Below are positions 18,419 through 30,049 of a stretch of DNA of 44,376 nucleotides, piece by piece. The position numbers and the translations under genes were made by a program. The notes under the pieces are model-generated. The model was not told the DNA's origin and searched no databases. It saw only the letters and a program-made list of their open reading frames with translations. Source of the DNA: Burkholderiaceae bacterium (GTDB lineage Bacteria; Pseudomonadota; Gammaproteobacteria; Burkholderiales; Burkholderiaceae_E); NCBI GenBank assembly GCA_019635275.1, contig JAHBZV010000024.1:1-44376 (forward strand), written 5' to 3'. Positions within the stretch are counted from its first letter, which is position 1. Each line of letters opens with the position of its first letter.

Positions 18419-19303
18419 TCACACCGAGACCAGCACGTCGCACTGCGACTCGGCCAGCACGTGCCGGGTAACGCTGCCGAGGAACAACTCCTCGACCACG
18501 TTCTGGCCGTGCTTGCCGATCACGATCAGGTCGCAGTTCAACTCCTGTTCCTGCTCGACGATCCGTAGCGACGGATCGCCGTGCGTCACGACCAGCCGCG
18601 CGGCGTGAGGCGGCAATCCGGCCTCCCCGGCCAATTCGAGCAGTTTCCGGGTCGCGTCCTGCCTCGCGACGATGCGGTGCTGGTGGATCGTTGCTTCGTC
18701 GACCCTGGCGTACCGAAGGTGCCCCTCGAACGGCACCTCGAACGCGTGCAACAGGGCGATGTCGGCCTTCGGGGCGACCGACCGGGCGTGCCTGACGGCC
18801 CGCACCGACGATGGCGAGAAGTCGACGGGCACGAGCAAGGCGCGGTACGGCTCGTGGGGGACCTGCTTGACGACCAGCATCGGGCGCGTCGCCTTGCCGA
18901 GCATCCGGGCGGCGGTGGAACCGAGCAGCGAATGCCGCGCGTAGCTCTCGCCGCGCGCGCCGCAGACGATCAGGTCTGCCGCGGTCTCGTCGATATGCCT
19001 GGCCAACTCCGCGAGCACCGGGCCGGCCGCGACGCGAGCGCCCGCGGACACACCGAAGCGTTCCCGCAGCGCTTCCGCGAGCTCGCCGAGCCGCTCCCGC
19101 ACGGCGCCCAGGACACGCTCCTGCAAGCCGTCGGGGGGCCCCAGCATCAGTTGCCGCAGCCTCTCGAGCGGTGCCCGATCGACCACGTGAAGCAGGTCCA
19201 GCGACGCTCCCGTCTCCTGGCTCAACATCGCGGCGCGCTCGACGGCATGGCGTGACGGGGCCGAGAGATCGGTCGCGGCCAGGAGATGGCGCAGCTCGGG
19301 CAT
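18419..19303 (-). CDS. Tandem universal stress protein (two UspA domains)
   Basis: It has 294 residues with two Usp domains (about 1-143 and 150-294). The first begins HLLAATDLSAPSRHAVERAA and ends with GARGESYARHSLLGSTAARM. The second begins RALLVPVDFSPSSVRAVRHA and ends with GKHGQNVVEELFLGSVTRHVL. Both carry the G-x2-G-x9-G-S/T ATP-binding motif, so both may bind nucleotide. The frame is open 38 codons further upstream, but MPELRHLLAATDL gives the usual N-terminus and an AGAGGA site precedes that ATG. It is divergent from the antiporter gene and convergent with the glycine-zipper gene. Tandem Usp proteins are stress or growth-arrest induced; the specific role is unknown. Confidence 0.9.
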   Translation of the reverse strand: MPELRHLLAATDLSAPSRHAVERAAMLSQETGASLDLLHVVDRAPLERLRQLMLGPPDGLQERVLGAVRERLGELAEALRERFGVSAGARVAAGPVLAELARHIDETAADLIVCGARGESYARHSLLGSTAARMLGKATRPMLVVKQVPHEPYRALLVPVDFSPSSVRAVRHARSVAPKADIALLHAFEVPFEGHLRYARVDEATIHQHRIVARQDATRKLLELAGEAGLPPHAARLVVTHGDPSLRIVEQEQELNCDLIVIGKHGQNVVEELFLGSVTRHVLAESQCDVLVSV

Positions 19304-19470
19304 CGTCGTCGTCCTCTTCGGCGCGGTGCGATTCGGGTGTCTGCCGCAGCCCCTGCCTGGCGCGGCGGCGGATGCTACGCTCGGGCATTTTCCGCGCCCG
19401 AGCGTGACAGCGGCCATCGTACTGCATCGGATGCATCGTCCGGCCGCGATCCGCGCACGGGCCGTCGTGC

Positions 19471-20466
19471 GTGACCAACCCGGTGGACCTGCACCCTGTC
19501 GTCGTCTTTCTCGCGGGCCTGGTGATCATCGTCGTCGGCGGCGAGATGCTGCTGCGCGGCGCGTCGCGCCTCGCCGTGATGCTCGGCATCCGGCCGATCA
19601 TCATCGGCCTGACCGTCGTGTCGATCGGTACCAGCACGCCCGAACTGGCAGTGGGCATCACGGCAGCCATCGAGGGCAAGGGGTCGCTGGCAGTGGGCAA
19701 CATCGCCGGGGCGAACATCGTCAACATCCTGTTCATCCTCGGCCTGAGCGCGGTGATCCGGCCGCTGCCGATTCGCTCCCTGAGCGTAAGGTTCGACGTC
19801 CCGGTGATGATTGCCTCGGCGCTCGCACTCGTCGCCATGGCCTGGGACGGCGTCCTCAGTCGCGTCGAGGGACTGGTCCTGGTGCTCGCGGCGATCGCCT
19901 ACACCGCGACCATCGTGCAATTGAGCCGGCTCGAGTCCGCCGCACTGAGGCGCGAGTTCGCCGAGGAGTACGGAGCCTCCGCGCTGGAACCCGGTCGCGG
20001 CGCCGCGCGCGGCGCCTGGCACGCGATGCTGCTCGTCGTCGGCATCGCGGCGACGGCGCTGGGCGCCCAGTTGCTGGTCTCGGGTGCCGCCGGACTCGCG
20101 CGCGCCTGGGACGTCCCGGAAGCGGTCATCGGGCTGACCATCGTCGCCATCGGCACCACGGCGCCGGAGTTCGTCACGACGCTGATGTCGACGCTGAAGA
20201 ACGACCGGGACGTCGCGATCGGAAACCTGATCGGCAGCAGCATCTACAACATCCTGGTCGTCCTCGGCCTCACCTGCGTGGTCGCGCCGGACGGGGTGGA
20301 CGTGAGCGACGACATCCTGCGGTTCGACCTGCCGCTGGCGGCGGCGGTGGCGCTCGTGTGCCTGCCCGTGTTCCGGAGCGACCGACTGGTCTCGCGGCGC
20401 GAAGGCGCCGCGTTCGTCGCGGCCTACCTGGCCTATCTGGCCTGGCTGTTGTTCGCGCGTAGCTGA
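19471..20466 (+). CDS. CaCA-family sodium/calcium antiporter
   Basis: This 331-residue inner-membrane cation exchanger, YrbG-like, has about ten helices. The two inverted alpha-repeats carry the ion-binding motifs: GTSTPELAVGITAAIEG with GNIAGANIVNILFILG (about 51-92) and GTTAPEFVTTLMS with GNLIGSSIYNILVVLG (about 229-269). A short cytoplasmic loop (about 152-175) separates the halves. The start is GTG at 19471; no Shine-Dalgarno sequence is clear. It lies 167 bases from the divergent usp gene, with which it may share stress control (inference). Substrate could be Ca2+/Na+ or Ca2+/H+. Confidence 0.88.
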   Translation: MTNPVDLHPVVVFLAGLVIIVVGGEMLLRGASRLAVMLGIRPIIIGLTVVSIGTSTPELAVGITAAIEGKGSLAVGNIAGANIVNILFILGLSAVIRPLPIRSLSVRFDVPVMIASALALVAMAWDGVLSRVEGLVLVLAAIAYTATIVQLSRLESAALRREFAEEYGASALEPGRGAARGAWHAMLLVVGIAATALGAQLLVSGAAGLARAWDVPEAVIGLTIVAIGTTAPEFVTTLMSTLKNDRDVAIGNLIGSSIYNILVVLGLTCVVAPDGVDVSDDILRFDLPLAAAVALVCLPVFRSDRLVSRREGAAFVAAYLAYLAWLLFARS

Positions 20467-20663
20467 GCGGCGTTCCGACGCGATTCACGGTCTTGCTCGC
20501 CGCGTCGCGCCCCCGAGCGCAGGACGTCGACGGAGGCGTCGGCGCCAAAGCGGCGGTTGCAATCCGGCCGCGCTTTCGCTACAACGAACGACCGCCGCCG
20601 CGGCGGGCGCGTCGGTGGCCGTGCGGCCGCGTCGCCGCCTCCGGGCTACGGGGAGCCCCGTCG

Positions 20664-21125
20664 ATGACCGAATTCTGGCTGTTCCTGCACTTCGTCGCCG
20701 TCGTCGTCTGGATCGGCGGCATGGTGTTCGCGCACTTCTGCCTGCGCCCTGCGGCGCTCGCGACGCTGCAGCCGCCGCAACGCCTGCCGCTGATGGCCGC
20801 GGCGCTCGGGCGGTTCTTCGCACTGGTGGGCGGGTCGCTGGTGCTGCTCTGGGGCAGCGGGCTGGCGATGTTCGCCGCGATGACGAGCTCGGGCGGCAAG
20901 CCGCCGATGTCGTGGAACCTGATGGCCGCGATCGCCGCAGTGATGACGCTGGTGTTCCTCTGGATCGCGCTGAAGCTGCACCCGAAGCTGCGCGCTGCCG
21001 TCGCGGCGTCCGAGTGGCCCGGCGCCGCCGCCGCGCTCGATGCGATCCGCCGCCTCGTGGTGCTGAACCTCGCGCTGGGCTTCCTGACGATCGCCGTCGC
21101 GACGCTCGGACGGTTGGCGAACTGA
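20664..21125 (+). CDS. CopD-like four-helix membrane protein
   Basis: It has 153 residues and four predicted helices (about 5-25, 45-70, 83-102, 125-148). The first helix reads LFLHFVAVVVWIGGMVFAHF, the CopD/HemJ-type pattern with a His in the helix and WIGGM at its end. The family includes copper-resistance CopD and uncharacterised integral membrane proteins. No copper-binding Met/His cluster or other copper gene is nearby, so function is open. A GGGGAG site eight bases before the ATG fixes the start. The 197 bases upstream hold no other gene that I can see. Confidence 0.72.
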   Translation: MTEFWLFLHFVAVVVWIGGMVFAHFCLRPAALATLQPPQRLPLMAAALGRFFALVGGSLVLLWGSGLAMFAAMTSSGGKPPMSWNLMAAIAAVMTLVFLWIALKLHPKLRAAVAASEWPGAAAALDAIRRLVVLNLALGFLTIAVATLGRLAN

Positions 21126-21162
21126 TCGCCCTCGGAAAGCGCCGGGCGCGCGCCGTTGCGCG

Positions 21163-22551
21163 CTACAGCTGGAACCCCACCGAGCGCACGACGCCTTCGA
21201 GCACGTCGCGCCCCCACGACGGCGCACGCGCCTCGTACGCGCCCGACTGCTGGGCCTGCGCGTCGATCCACTCGGCGAGCCACGCGATCTCTTCCGCGCC
21301 GTAGAACGCCGTCATCAGTTCGAAGTTCACGAACAGGCTGCGCCCGTCCAGGTTCGCCGAGCCGCACAGCGCGAGCTGCCGGTCGACGACGACCGACTTT
21401 GCATGGATCATCGAGGGAAACAGCAACACCTGCGCCCCCGCCGCTGCCAGCGCGCGCAGCGCGCGCTCCCTCGCCCAGTCGGCCATCCAGTGGTTCGACC
21501 GCTGCGGCACGACGAGCGTCAGGCGCACGCCGCGCCGGCACGCGATGCACCAGGCCGCGAGCAGCGCGTCGTCGGGAATGAAGTACGGCGTGACCGCCAG
21601 GATCCGCTCGCGCGCGTGGTAGGCCGACGCGAGGAGCAGCGCGTGCACCGTGTCGTCGGCGTGGTCGGGCCCGCTCGGGACCAGCTGCGCGCCGGGCCCG
21701 CCGTCGACCCCCGGCGGCGACACGGTCGCCCGCGCGGCGCGAGGCGACTTGCCCCACGCCGCGGCCCAGTCGTGATCGAAGGTCTCGTGCGCCTGCGTCG
21801 CCAGCGGCCCGTGCACGACGAAGCTCAGGTCGCGCCACGCCGGCCGCCCCGGCGCATCGACGAAATACTCGGCTGCCAGGTTGCGCCCGCCGCTCCAGAC
21901 CGACTCGCCGTCGACCGCGACGAGCTTGCGATGATTGCGCAGGTTGGTGCGGCCGCGCACGGGGTTGCGCACCACCGGCATGAACCAGCGCACCGGGACG
22001 CCGCCTGCCCGCAGCTCGCGCGCCAGCCGCCTGGAGGTGCGCAGGCCCCCGATCGCGTCGAGCAGCACCCTCGCCTGCACGCCGCGCGCGGCGGCACGCA
22101 CGAGTGCGGCCGACACCGCAGTGCCGACCGCGTCGTCGGCCATCACGAAGGTGCTGAGGTCGACGCGCTGGCGCGCGCCGTCGATCAGGGCGACCAGCTC
22201 GTGCAGCGCGCGCTCGCCTTCGCCTTGAAAAGCGATCGAGACGTTGCGCACGGGCGGCGGCACCCCCAGGGCGGCCAGCAGCGTCAACGCCCAATCCGGC
22301 CCTTCGGTGCCGACGGCCGCAGGCGCACGCACCACGAACCGGCGACGCGCGCGCGCCAGCTTGCGCGTGCCGAAGATCAGGAACAGCGGCGTGCCCACGT
22401 ACGGCAGCAGCGCGATCGACATCACCCAGGCCATCGCGGCAGACGGATGCCGATGCTGCTGCCCGATGCGGGTCACCATGACGTAGATCAGCAAGCCCAC
22501 GAAGACGAACGCGCCGTGCTCGAGGGGTGTCAGCGAAAAGAGCCAGTGCAT
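21163..22551 (-). CDS. Cardiolipin synthase-like phospholipase D protein
   Basis: This 462-residue PLD-superfamily protein should join two phosphatidylglycerols to cardiolipin, or act as a related phosphatidyltransferase. Two N-terminal helices (about 9-28 and 38-60) anchor it in the inner membrane. The two HKD motifs are HRKLVAVDGE starting at H207 and HAKSVVVDRQ starting at H383. Each has its downstream G-S/G-G-N segment (SGGRNLAAEYF, CGSANLDGRS). The open frame runs far upstream, but MHWLFSLTPLEHG gives the membrane-anchored N-terminus. It converges with the CopD-like gene and is divergent from the MFS gene. I leave the symbol empty because it could be ClsA- or ClsC-like. Confidence 0.85.
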   Translation of the reverse strand: MHWLFSLTPLEHGAFVFVGLLIYVMVTRIGQQHRHPSAAMAWVMSIALLPYVGTPLFLIFGTRKLARARRRFVVRAPAAVGTEGPDWALTLLAALGVPPPVRNVSIAFQGEGERALHELVALIDGARQRVDLSTFVMADDAVGTAVSAALVRAAARGVQARVLLDAIGGLRTSRRLARELRAGGVPVRWFMPVVRNPVRGRTNLRNHRKLVAVDGESVWSGGRNLAAEYFVDAPGRPAWRDLSFVVHGPLATQAHETFDHDWAAAWGKSPRAARATVSPPGVDGGPGAQLVPSGPDHADDTVHALLLASAYHARERILAVTPYFIPDDALLAAWCIACRRGVRLTLVVPQRSNHWMADWARERALRALAAAGAQVLLFPSMIHAKSVVVDRQLALCGSANLDGRSLFVNFELMTAFYGAEEIAWLAEWIDAQAQQSGAYEARAPSWGRDVLEGVVRSVGFQL

Positions 22552-22665
22552 GGCGACTGCGCGCGGGTGATCGGCGAAGCCAACATAGCACGAGCCTGCG
22601 GCGCGCGGTGCGCTCGCCGGGCGTGCGCGCACGGCGTTCCCGGGCGTCGCGCAGGCCGCGTGCGG

Positions 22666-22673
22666 GTTAGGAT
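22666..22673 (+). promoter_or_regulatory. Possible -10 box of the MFS gene
   Basis: A TTAGGATC stretch lies about 40 bases before the MFS ATG in the 159-base divergent gap. On the other strand a GCTATGTTGG sequence could serve the phospholipase D gene. Both are weak and have no obvious -35 boxes. Confidence 0.25.
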
Positions 22674-22710
22674 CACGTCGTTGCGCAGCACGACCGGAGT
22701 CCACGCGGAC

Positions 22711-23910
22711 ATGGATGCTTCCCGCCGCATTCCCCGAACCGTCTGGGTGCTCGGCGGCGTGAGCCTGTTCATGGACATGTCGTCGGAGCTGATCCACGCG
22801 GTGCTGCCGGTCTACATGACCGCAGTGCTCGGCCTTTCGGTGCTCACCGTGGGCATCATCGAGGGCATCGCCGAAGCGACGGCGTCGATCTCCAAGGTGT
22901 TCTCCGGGTACGTCTCCGACCGGTTTGCGCGTCGCAAGCCGCTGGTGCTGCTGGGCTATGGCCTTTCGGCGTTCACGAAGCCGCTGTTCCCGCTCGCCGA
23001 CGGCGCGGCCGGTGTCGTCGCGGCGCGTTTCGCCGACCGCGTCGGCAAGGGCATCCGCGGCGCGCCGCGCGACGCGCTGGTCGCCGACGTGACGCGCCCC
23101 GAGCTGCGCGACGCGGCCTACGGCCTGCGCCAGGCGCTCGACACGGTCGGCGCGTTCGTCGGCCCGCTGCTGGCGATGCTGTTCCTCTGGATGTGGGCCA
23201 ACGACCTGCGCGCGGTGCTGTGGGTCGCGGTCGTCCCCGCCTTCCTGGCGGTGGCGCTGATCGTCGCCGGCGTCGAGGAGCCCGACGTCGCGCAGGCGCG
23301 CGAGGGCAGCGCACCGATCCGGTTCGCGAGCGTGGCTGCGATGCCGCCGGCGTTCTGGCGCCTGATCGCGCTCGCCGCGCTGTTTGCGCTGGCGCGCATC
23401 TCCGAAGCGTTCCTGGTGCTGCGCGCGCAGGAGATCGGCCTGCCGGTCGTGTGGATCCCGATGGTGATGATCGTGATGAGCGCGGTCTACTCGGTGGCGT
23501 CGTACCCGGCCGGCCTGCTCGGTGCGCGGTTCGGCCGCGGGGCGCTGCTCGGCGCATCGCTGGTGGCGCTGGTCGCCGCGCAAGGGGTCCTGGCCGCGCT
23601 GCCCGGAAGCCTCGGTCTGTGGGTCGGCGCCGGCCTGTGGGGCCTGCACATGGGACTGTCGCAGGGCGGGCTGTCGGCGGCCGTGGCCGCGGTCGCGCCG
23701 GCGGCCAGCCGCGCCACCGCGTTCGGCGTCTTCCACTTCGTGACCGGGGTGTTCCAGCTCGCCAGCGGCGCCGTGGCGGGCTGGCTGTGGTTGCGCTACG
23801 GGAGCGCCGTCGCGTTCGGATCGGGTGCCGCGTGGGCGCTGCTGGCGCTGGCGGTGCTGGCGACCGCACTACCCCGCGCCGGCACCCCGGCTGCGCGCGT
23901 GTCGCACTGA
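22711..23910 (+). CDS. Major facilitator superfamily transporter
   Basis: This 399-residue protein has about 12 helices. The loop 2-3 signature is SGYVSDRFARRKPLVLLGYG (about 67-86). GLSAFTKPLFPLA and FADRVGKGIRGAPRDALVADV follow, a block characteristic of a subgroup of MFS proteins with an acidic/basic motif in loop 4-5. LWGLHMGLSQGGLSAAVAAV occurs in helix 10-11. Substrate is unknown. No regulator or enzyme gene is coupled to it. A GGAG site is about ten bases before the ATG. Confidence 0.87.
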   Translation: MDASRRIPRTVWVLGGVSLFMDMSSELIHAVLPVYMTAVLGLSVLTVGIIEGIAEATASISKVFSGYVSDRFARRKPLVLLGYGLSAFTKPLFPLADGAAGVVAARFADRVGKGIRGAPRDALVADVTRPELRDAAYGLRQALDTVGAFVGPLLAMLFLWMWANDLRAVLWVAVVPAFLAVALIVAGVEEPDVAQAREGSAPIRFASVAAMPPAFWRLIALAALFALARISEAFLVLRAQEIGLPVVWIPMVMIVMSAVYSVASYPAGLLGARFGRGALLGASLVALVAAQGVLAALPGSLGLWVGAGLWGLHMGLSQGGLSAAVAAVAPAASRATAFGVFHFVTGVFQLASGAVAGWLWLRYGSAVAFGSGAAWALLALAVLATALPRAGTPAARVSH

Positions 23911-23911
23911 A

Positions 23912-23933
23912 GCGGCGCCGGCGGGGGCGCCGC
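23912..23933. terminator. GC hairpin between convergent MFS and regulator genes
   Basis: A perfect 8-bp inverted repeat (GCGGCGCC, loop GGCGGG, GGCGCCGC) fills the 37-base gap between two convergent genes. There is no T-run on either side. It may be a Rho-assisted or bidirectional transcription barrier. Confidence 0.35.
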
Positions 23934-23947
23934 CGCGCCGGCAGGCG

Positions 23948-24265
23948 TCAGCGGACCTTGCCGAGCAGCACTTCGACGTTGCCGAGCAGTTGCTCGAGCT
24001 CGGCCTGGCGGCCCTTGCCGTCTCGCATCTTGGTCGACAGCTCCTGTTCCATGAAGCAGACCGTCATCCGCACGTAGGCGCTGTCGAGGGCCTTGCGGAC
24101 CGCCGAGATCTGCTGGGCGATCTGCATGCAGTCCTCGCCCTCGTCGACCATCCGCTGGATGCCGCGCAGCTGGCCCTCGGCGCGTCGCAACCGGTTGAGC
24201 AGGTCGGTGCGCGACGCTTCGTCTTTCAGTACGGTCATGGTGCAGGAGCCATTCGTGGGATTCAC
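23948..24265 (-). CDS. CsoR/RcnR/FrmR-family (DUF156) transcriptional repressor
   Basis: This small all-helical repressor has 105 residues. The family core is RLRRAEGQLRGIQRMVDEGE with CMQIAQQISAVRKALDSAYV directly after. The first family ligand Cys is present (C46). The canonical His and the second Cys positions 25 and 29 residues later are Phe (F71) and Glu (E75), while an extra Cys (C70) sits one residue before the His position. This matches neither CsoR (C-H-C), RcnR nor CstR (C-C), and shares only the Glu with FrmR. I choose the GTG at 24265 because GGAGGA lies eight bases before it and it overlaps the upstream stop (GTGA). An ATG at 24238 would remove nine residues. It is the last gene of the five-gene operon. 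Confidence 0.87.
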   Translation of the reverse strand: MNPTNGSCTMTVLKDEASRTDLLNRLRRAEGQLRGIQRMVDEGEDCMQIAQQISAVRKALDSAYVRMTVCFMEQELSTKMRDGKGRQAELEQLLGNVEVLLGKVR

Positions 24266-25287
24266 CGCGATTGTCCTCCAGATGCGACGACTTGCGCCAC
24301 GACCGGCTGTTCCGGTATCAGCAAGCGGCGCTGGCGCAGCCCGCGCACCGTGCCCAGAACGAGGCCGGCAATCACCACCGAGGTGGCAGCCAGCGCGAAC
24401 AGCGCCAGAAGCGCCATCCCCGGGCCGCCGCCGTTGACAGGATCGGCCAGCCGCAGGCTCAGCGTCGTGAACGCAGCCAGCGGGAACGACACCGCCCAGT
24501 GCGTGATCCCGAACTCCAGCGCGACGATGCGCCGCGCCTGCGTGGTCGCCCAGAGCAGGAAGAACAGCGCCATGCCCCAGGCGGCCCAGGCCAGCAGCGG
24601 CGGCGCGCCGAACTGCAGCGCGTCGAGCCCCAGCACCGCCGGCGGTGCGACCGTGATGAACGCCGTCGGCATCAGCTTCTCGGGCCAGATTCCCGCCTGC
24701 GCGATCCGCACCAGCAGCAACACGAGCACGATCGGCCAGAACAGCAGGCCGATGCCGGCCTGGGCCGCCGACGCCGCCGCGTGGCCGAGCGGAACCCCCG
24801 AAAGCGGCACCAGCACGTTGCCGACGATCGGCACGATCAGCGCGGGGGTCAGCGACGGCCAGGCGAGCCCGCCCGGCTGGTTGCCCCGCCACCATCGCGC
24901 CAGCACCCACAGGGTGACCGCGAGCTGCGCGAGACTGGCCAGCCCCCAGAGGGCGTGGACGATCGGCCCGGGGCCGACGAGCGCGACCCACAGTCCCACC
25001 AGCAGCAGCGCCGAGATCGGCACCGTTGCGACGAAGACGTGGCGCACCGGATGCGCGAGGTCCTCGAGCAGAGCCTGCGGGTGCCGGCGCGCGCGCAGCG
25101 CGACCAGCGCGAGCAGCGTCGCGAAGACCGCTCCCGCGAGAATGGCCAGCGCGACCGACACCGCGAGCGCCGGCTCGCCGAGCTGCGCCGCAGCCCGGTG
25201 CCAGGCGAACGCGAGGCCGCTCAGCCCCATCACGATCGAAAACCACCCGAACGCGAGGAACCGAAGCGGCGAACCGGGCGCGGCCAT
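24262..25287 (-). CDS. SLAC1/TehA-family (TDT) anion channel or exporter
   Basis: This 341-residue membrane protein has about ten helices in five hairpins. The N-terminus FLAFGWFSIVMGLSGLAFAW is the TDT signature. Conserved Pro residues follow in VPIVGNVLVPLSGVPLG and FWPIVLVLLLVRI, with LFFLLWATTQARRI near the end. The family includes TehA (tellurite/dicarboxylate), plant SLAC1 and the yeast sulfite exporter Ssu1. It lies 17 bases after the DUF2892 gene and overlaps the regulator start. A role in exporting an anion such as sulfite is inference from family and neighbours. Confidence 0.82.
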   Translation of the reverse strand: MAAPGSPLRFLAFGWFSIVMGLSGLAFAWHRAAAQLGEPALAVSVALAILAGAVFATLLALVALRARRHPQALLEDLAHPVRHVFVATVPISALLLVGLWVALVGPGPIVHALWGLASLAQLAVTLWVLARWWRGNQPGGLAWPSLTPALIVPIVGNVLVPLSGVPLGHAAASAAQAGIGLLFWPIVLVLLLVRIAQAGIWPEKLMPTAFITVAPPAVLGLDALQFGAPPLLAWAAWGMALFFLLWATTQARRIVALEFGITHWAVSFPLAAFTTLSLRLADPVNGGGPGMALLALFALAATSVVIAGLVLGTVRGLRQRRLLIPEQPVVAQVVASGGQSR

Positions 25288-25304
25288 GGCGGACTGCACC
25301 GGTT

Positions 25305-25529
25305 TCAGCGCGCGCAGGTCGACGGGGTGTCGGGCACGCCCAGCTTCTTCAGGATCGTGCCGAGGGGGCACAGGTTGCTGAAGCCGAACTGGAACAGGTT
25401 CAGGCCGACGAACGCGGTGACCGCGAGGAACCACTTCGAGACGAACAGCGGGCTGCCCTCGATGCCCAGCGCCAGCGAGATCAGGATGAACGAGCCCGCG
25501 AAGATGCGGATGAGACGTTCGACGTTCAT
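25305..25529 (-). CDS. DUF2892 (YgaP-type) two-helix membrane protein
   Basis: It has 74 residues with two membrane helices (about 8-25 and 34-52) and the family features NVERLIRIFAGSFILIS, FQFGFSNLCPLGTILKKLG and a C-terminal Cys (PSTCAR). The same module is the membrane part of YgaP, where it is fused to a rhodanese, and it is frequent in sulfur-related operons. Here no rhodanese is attached or adjacent. A GGAG site lies six bases before the ATG. The two Cys (CPLG and TCAR) could carry persulfide or metal (inference). Confidence 0.85.
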   Translation of the reverse strand: MNVERLIRIFAGSFILISLALGIEGSPLFVSKWFLAVTAFVGLNLFQFGFSNLCPLGTILKKLGVPDTPSTCAR

Positions 25530-25549
25530 GAAAGACTCCATGCAAGGTT

Positions 25550-25573
25550 GAGGAAGGAAAAGGAAAGGGAAAA
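25550..25573. other. 24-base pure purine tract between RND and DUF2892 genes
   Basis: The plus strand is purine-only (GAGGAAGGAAAAGG then AAAGGGAAAA), so the operon mRNA has a 24-base pyrimidine run between two genes. It stands out in a roughly 70% GC region. It is not a terminator, as no stem is seen. Confidence 0.6.
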
Positions 25574-25576
25574 CCG

Positions 25577-28897
<3,321 letters not shown>

Positions 28898-28916
28898 CGG
28901 ATCGTGCCCGCCCACG

Positions 28917-29987
28917 TCAACGCGCGCCTTCGGCCGGCGCCGGCTTCGCGCCGGCCAGGCCCGCCCTGACCGGGTCGACCGCGATGCGATCGCCTGGCTT
29001 CAGGCCCGCCAGCACCTCGACGCCGGCCTCGCCGTGTTCGGCGCCCACGCGGACCGCCTGCAGCACGAACGCCTGGTCGCGCGCCACGTAGACCCCGGTG
29101 AGCTCGCCGCGCCGCAGCACGGCCCCCGCCGGCACCATCAGCCGTTCGGACGAGCCACCGGCGAAACGCACGCGCACGCTCTGGCCCGGCACTGCACCGG
29201 CGACGGCCGCCGCCGGCAGGTCGAGCCTGAACTCCACGGTCTGGGAAACGGGATCCGCGCCGGGAAGCCCGGTGCTGGCCGTCGGCGCCACCCAGTCGCC
29301 CGACGGCATGCGCACCTGCACGCGCTGCGCCTGCCGCGCCAACGCCTGCTGCGAGGCCGGCACGTAGGCCACCGCACGCATCGGCTGCGGCGCATAGACG
29401 GTGACGATCGCGCGCCCCGGCGCCGCCAGGTCGCCCGCCTCGACGTGCGTGGCGAGGACCAGGCCGTCGTACGGCGCGACCACGCTGGTGAAACTGCGCG
29501 CCAGCGCTGCCTGGCTGCGGCCGGCCTGTGCCTGCTGCTGGCCCGCTTGCGCGGCCTTGAACTGCGCCTCTGCGACGTCGAGCGCCGCCTGGCTGATGAA
29601 GCCCTGCGCGCGCAGCAGCTTGCTGCGCTCGTAGCTCGCCCGCGCGTTCGCCAGTTCGGCCTGCGACTGCGCGACTGCCGCGTCGCTGCGCGCCAGCCCG
29701 GCCTGGGCCTCGCGCTCGTCGATGCGGGCCAGCACCTGGCCGGCGCGCACGGCGTCACCGGCGCGCACGGACAGCTGTACGACGTTGCCCGACACCTGCG
29801 CGGCCACGGTGCTCTGGCGCACCGCCTGCAGCGTGCCGTCGAGTTCGAGCCCGACGCCCACGGCGCCGGGCCGCACGCTGACTGTCGGCACCACTGGCAC
29901 CTGGGCGACAGCGACCGCTGCCGGCCCCGCCAGCCAGGCCAGTGCCGAGAATAGAACCGCGGTGTTGCGGAATCGGTCTGCGTTCAT
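28917..29987 (-). CDS. RND efflux periplasmic adaptor (membrane fusion protein)
   Basis: This 356-residue adaptor would bridge the RND pump to an outer-membrane channel. An N-terminal signal peptide (about 1-29, ending AVA-QV) has no lipobox Cys. The lipoyl halves are VAAQVSGNVVQLSVRAGDAV and TSVVAPYDGLVLATHVEAGD. Between them a hairpin of about 95 residues is rich in Ala/Gln (AQAGLARSDAAVAQSQAELA). The beta-barrel and membrane-proximal domains follow (about 200-345). It is the first gene of the operon, with two operator-like palindromes upstream and pgaA divergent. Confidence 0.9.
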   Translation of the reverse strand: MNADRFRNTAVLFSALAWLAGPAAVAVAQVPVVPTVSVRPGAVGVGLELDGTLQAVRQSTVAAQVSGNVVQLSVRAGDAVRAGQVLARIDEREAQAGLARSDAAVAQSQAELANARASYERSKLLRAQGFISQAALDVAEAQFKAAQAGQQQAQAGRSQAALARSFTSVVAPYDGLVLATHVEAGDLAAPGRAIVTVYAPQPMRAVAYVPASQQALARQAQRVQVRMPSGDWVAPTASTGLPGADPVSQTVEFRLDLPAAAVAGAVPGQSVRVRFAGGSSERLMVPAGAVLRRGELTGVYVARDQAFVLQAVRVGAEHGEAGVEVLAGLKPGDRIAVDPVRAGLAGAKPAPAEGAR

Positions 29988-30008
29988 CTGTGAGCCCGCA
30001 TTCGTCTT

Positions 30009-30024
30009 ATACCGTATAGGGTAT
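30009..30024. promoter_or_regulatory. Operator-like palindrome 1 (ATACC-N6-GGTAT)
   Basis: ATACC-GTATAG-GGTAT lies 22 bases upstream of the adaptor ATG. It has the same arm sequence and spacer length as the second site. CsoR/RcnR-family operators typically carry ATAC...GTAT arms around a C/G tract. I infer that the regulator at the end of the operon binds here. It overlaps the likely -10/leader region. Confidence 0.65.
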
Positions 30025-30033
30025 CATGATTTC

Positions 30034-30049
30034 ATACCCGATTGGGTAT
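30034..30049. promoter_or_regulatory. Operator-like palindrome 2 (ATACC-N6-GGTAT)
   Basis: CATACCC-GATT-GGGTATG (30033-30050) is a perfect 7+4+7 palindrome containing the same ATACC-N6-GGTAT core. Its centre is 25 bases from that of site 1. Two matched sites in one short intergenic region, in otherwise GC-rich DNA, are unlikely by chance. The pair is placed to control the minus-strand operon. Confidence 0.7.

Noticed and set aside
23948-24265. A standard copper-sensing CsoR or persulfide-sensing CstR
   Set aside because: The His and second Cys at the standard spacings are missing, and no copper gene is next to it; only the fold and first Cys agree.
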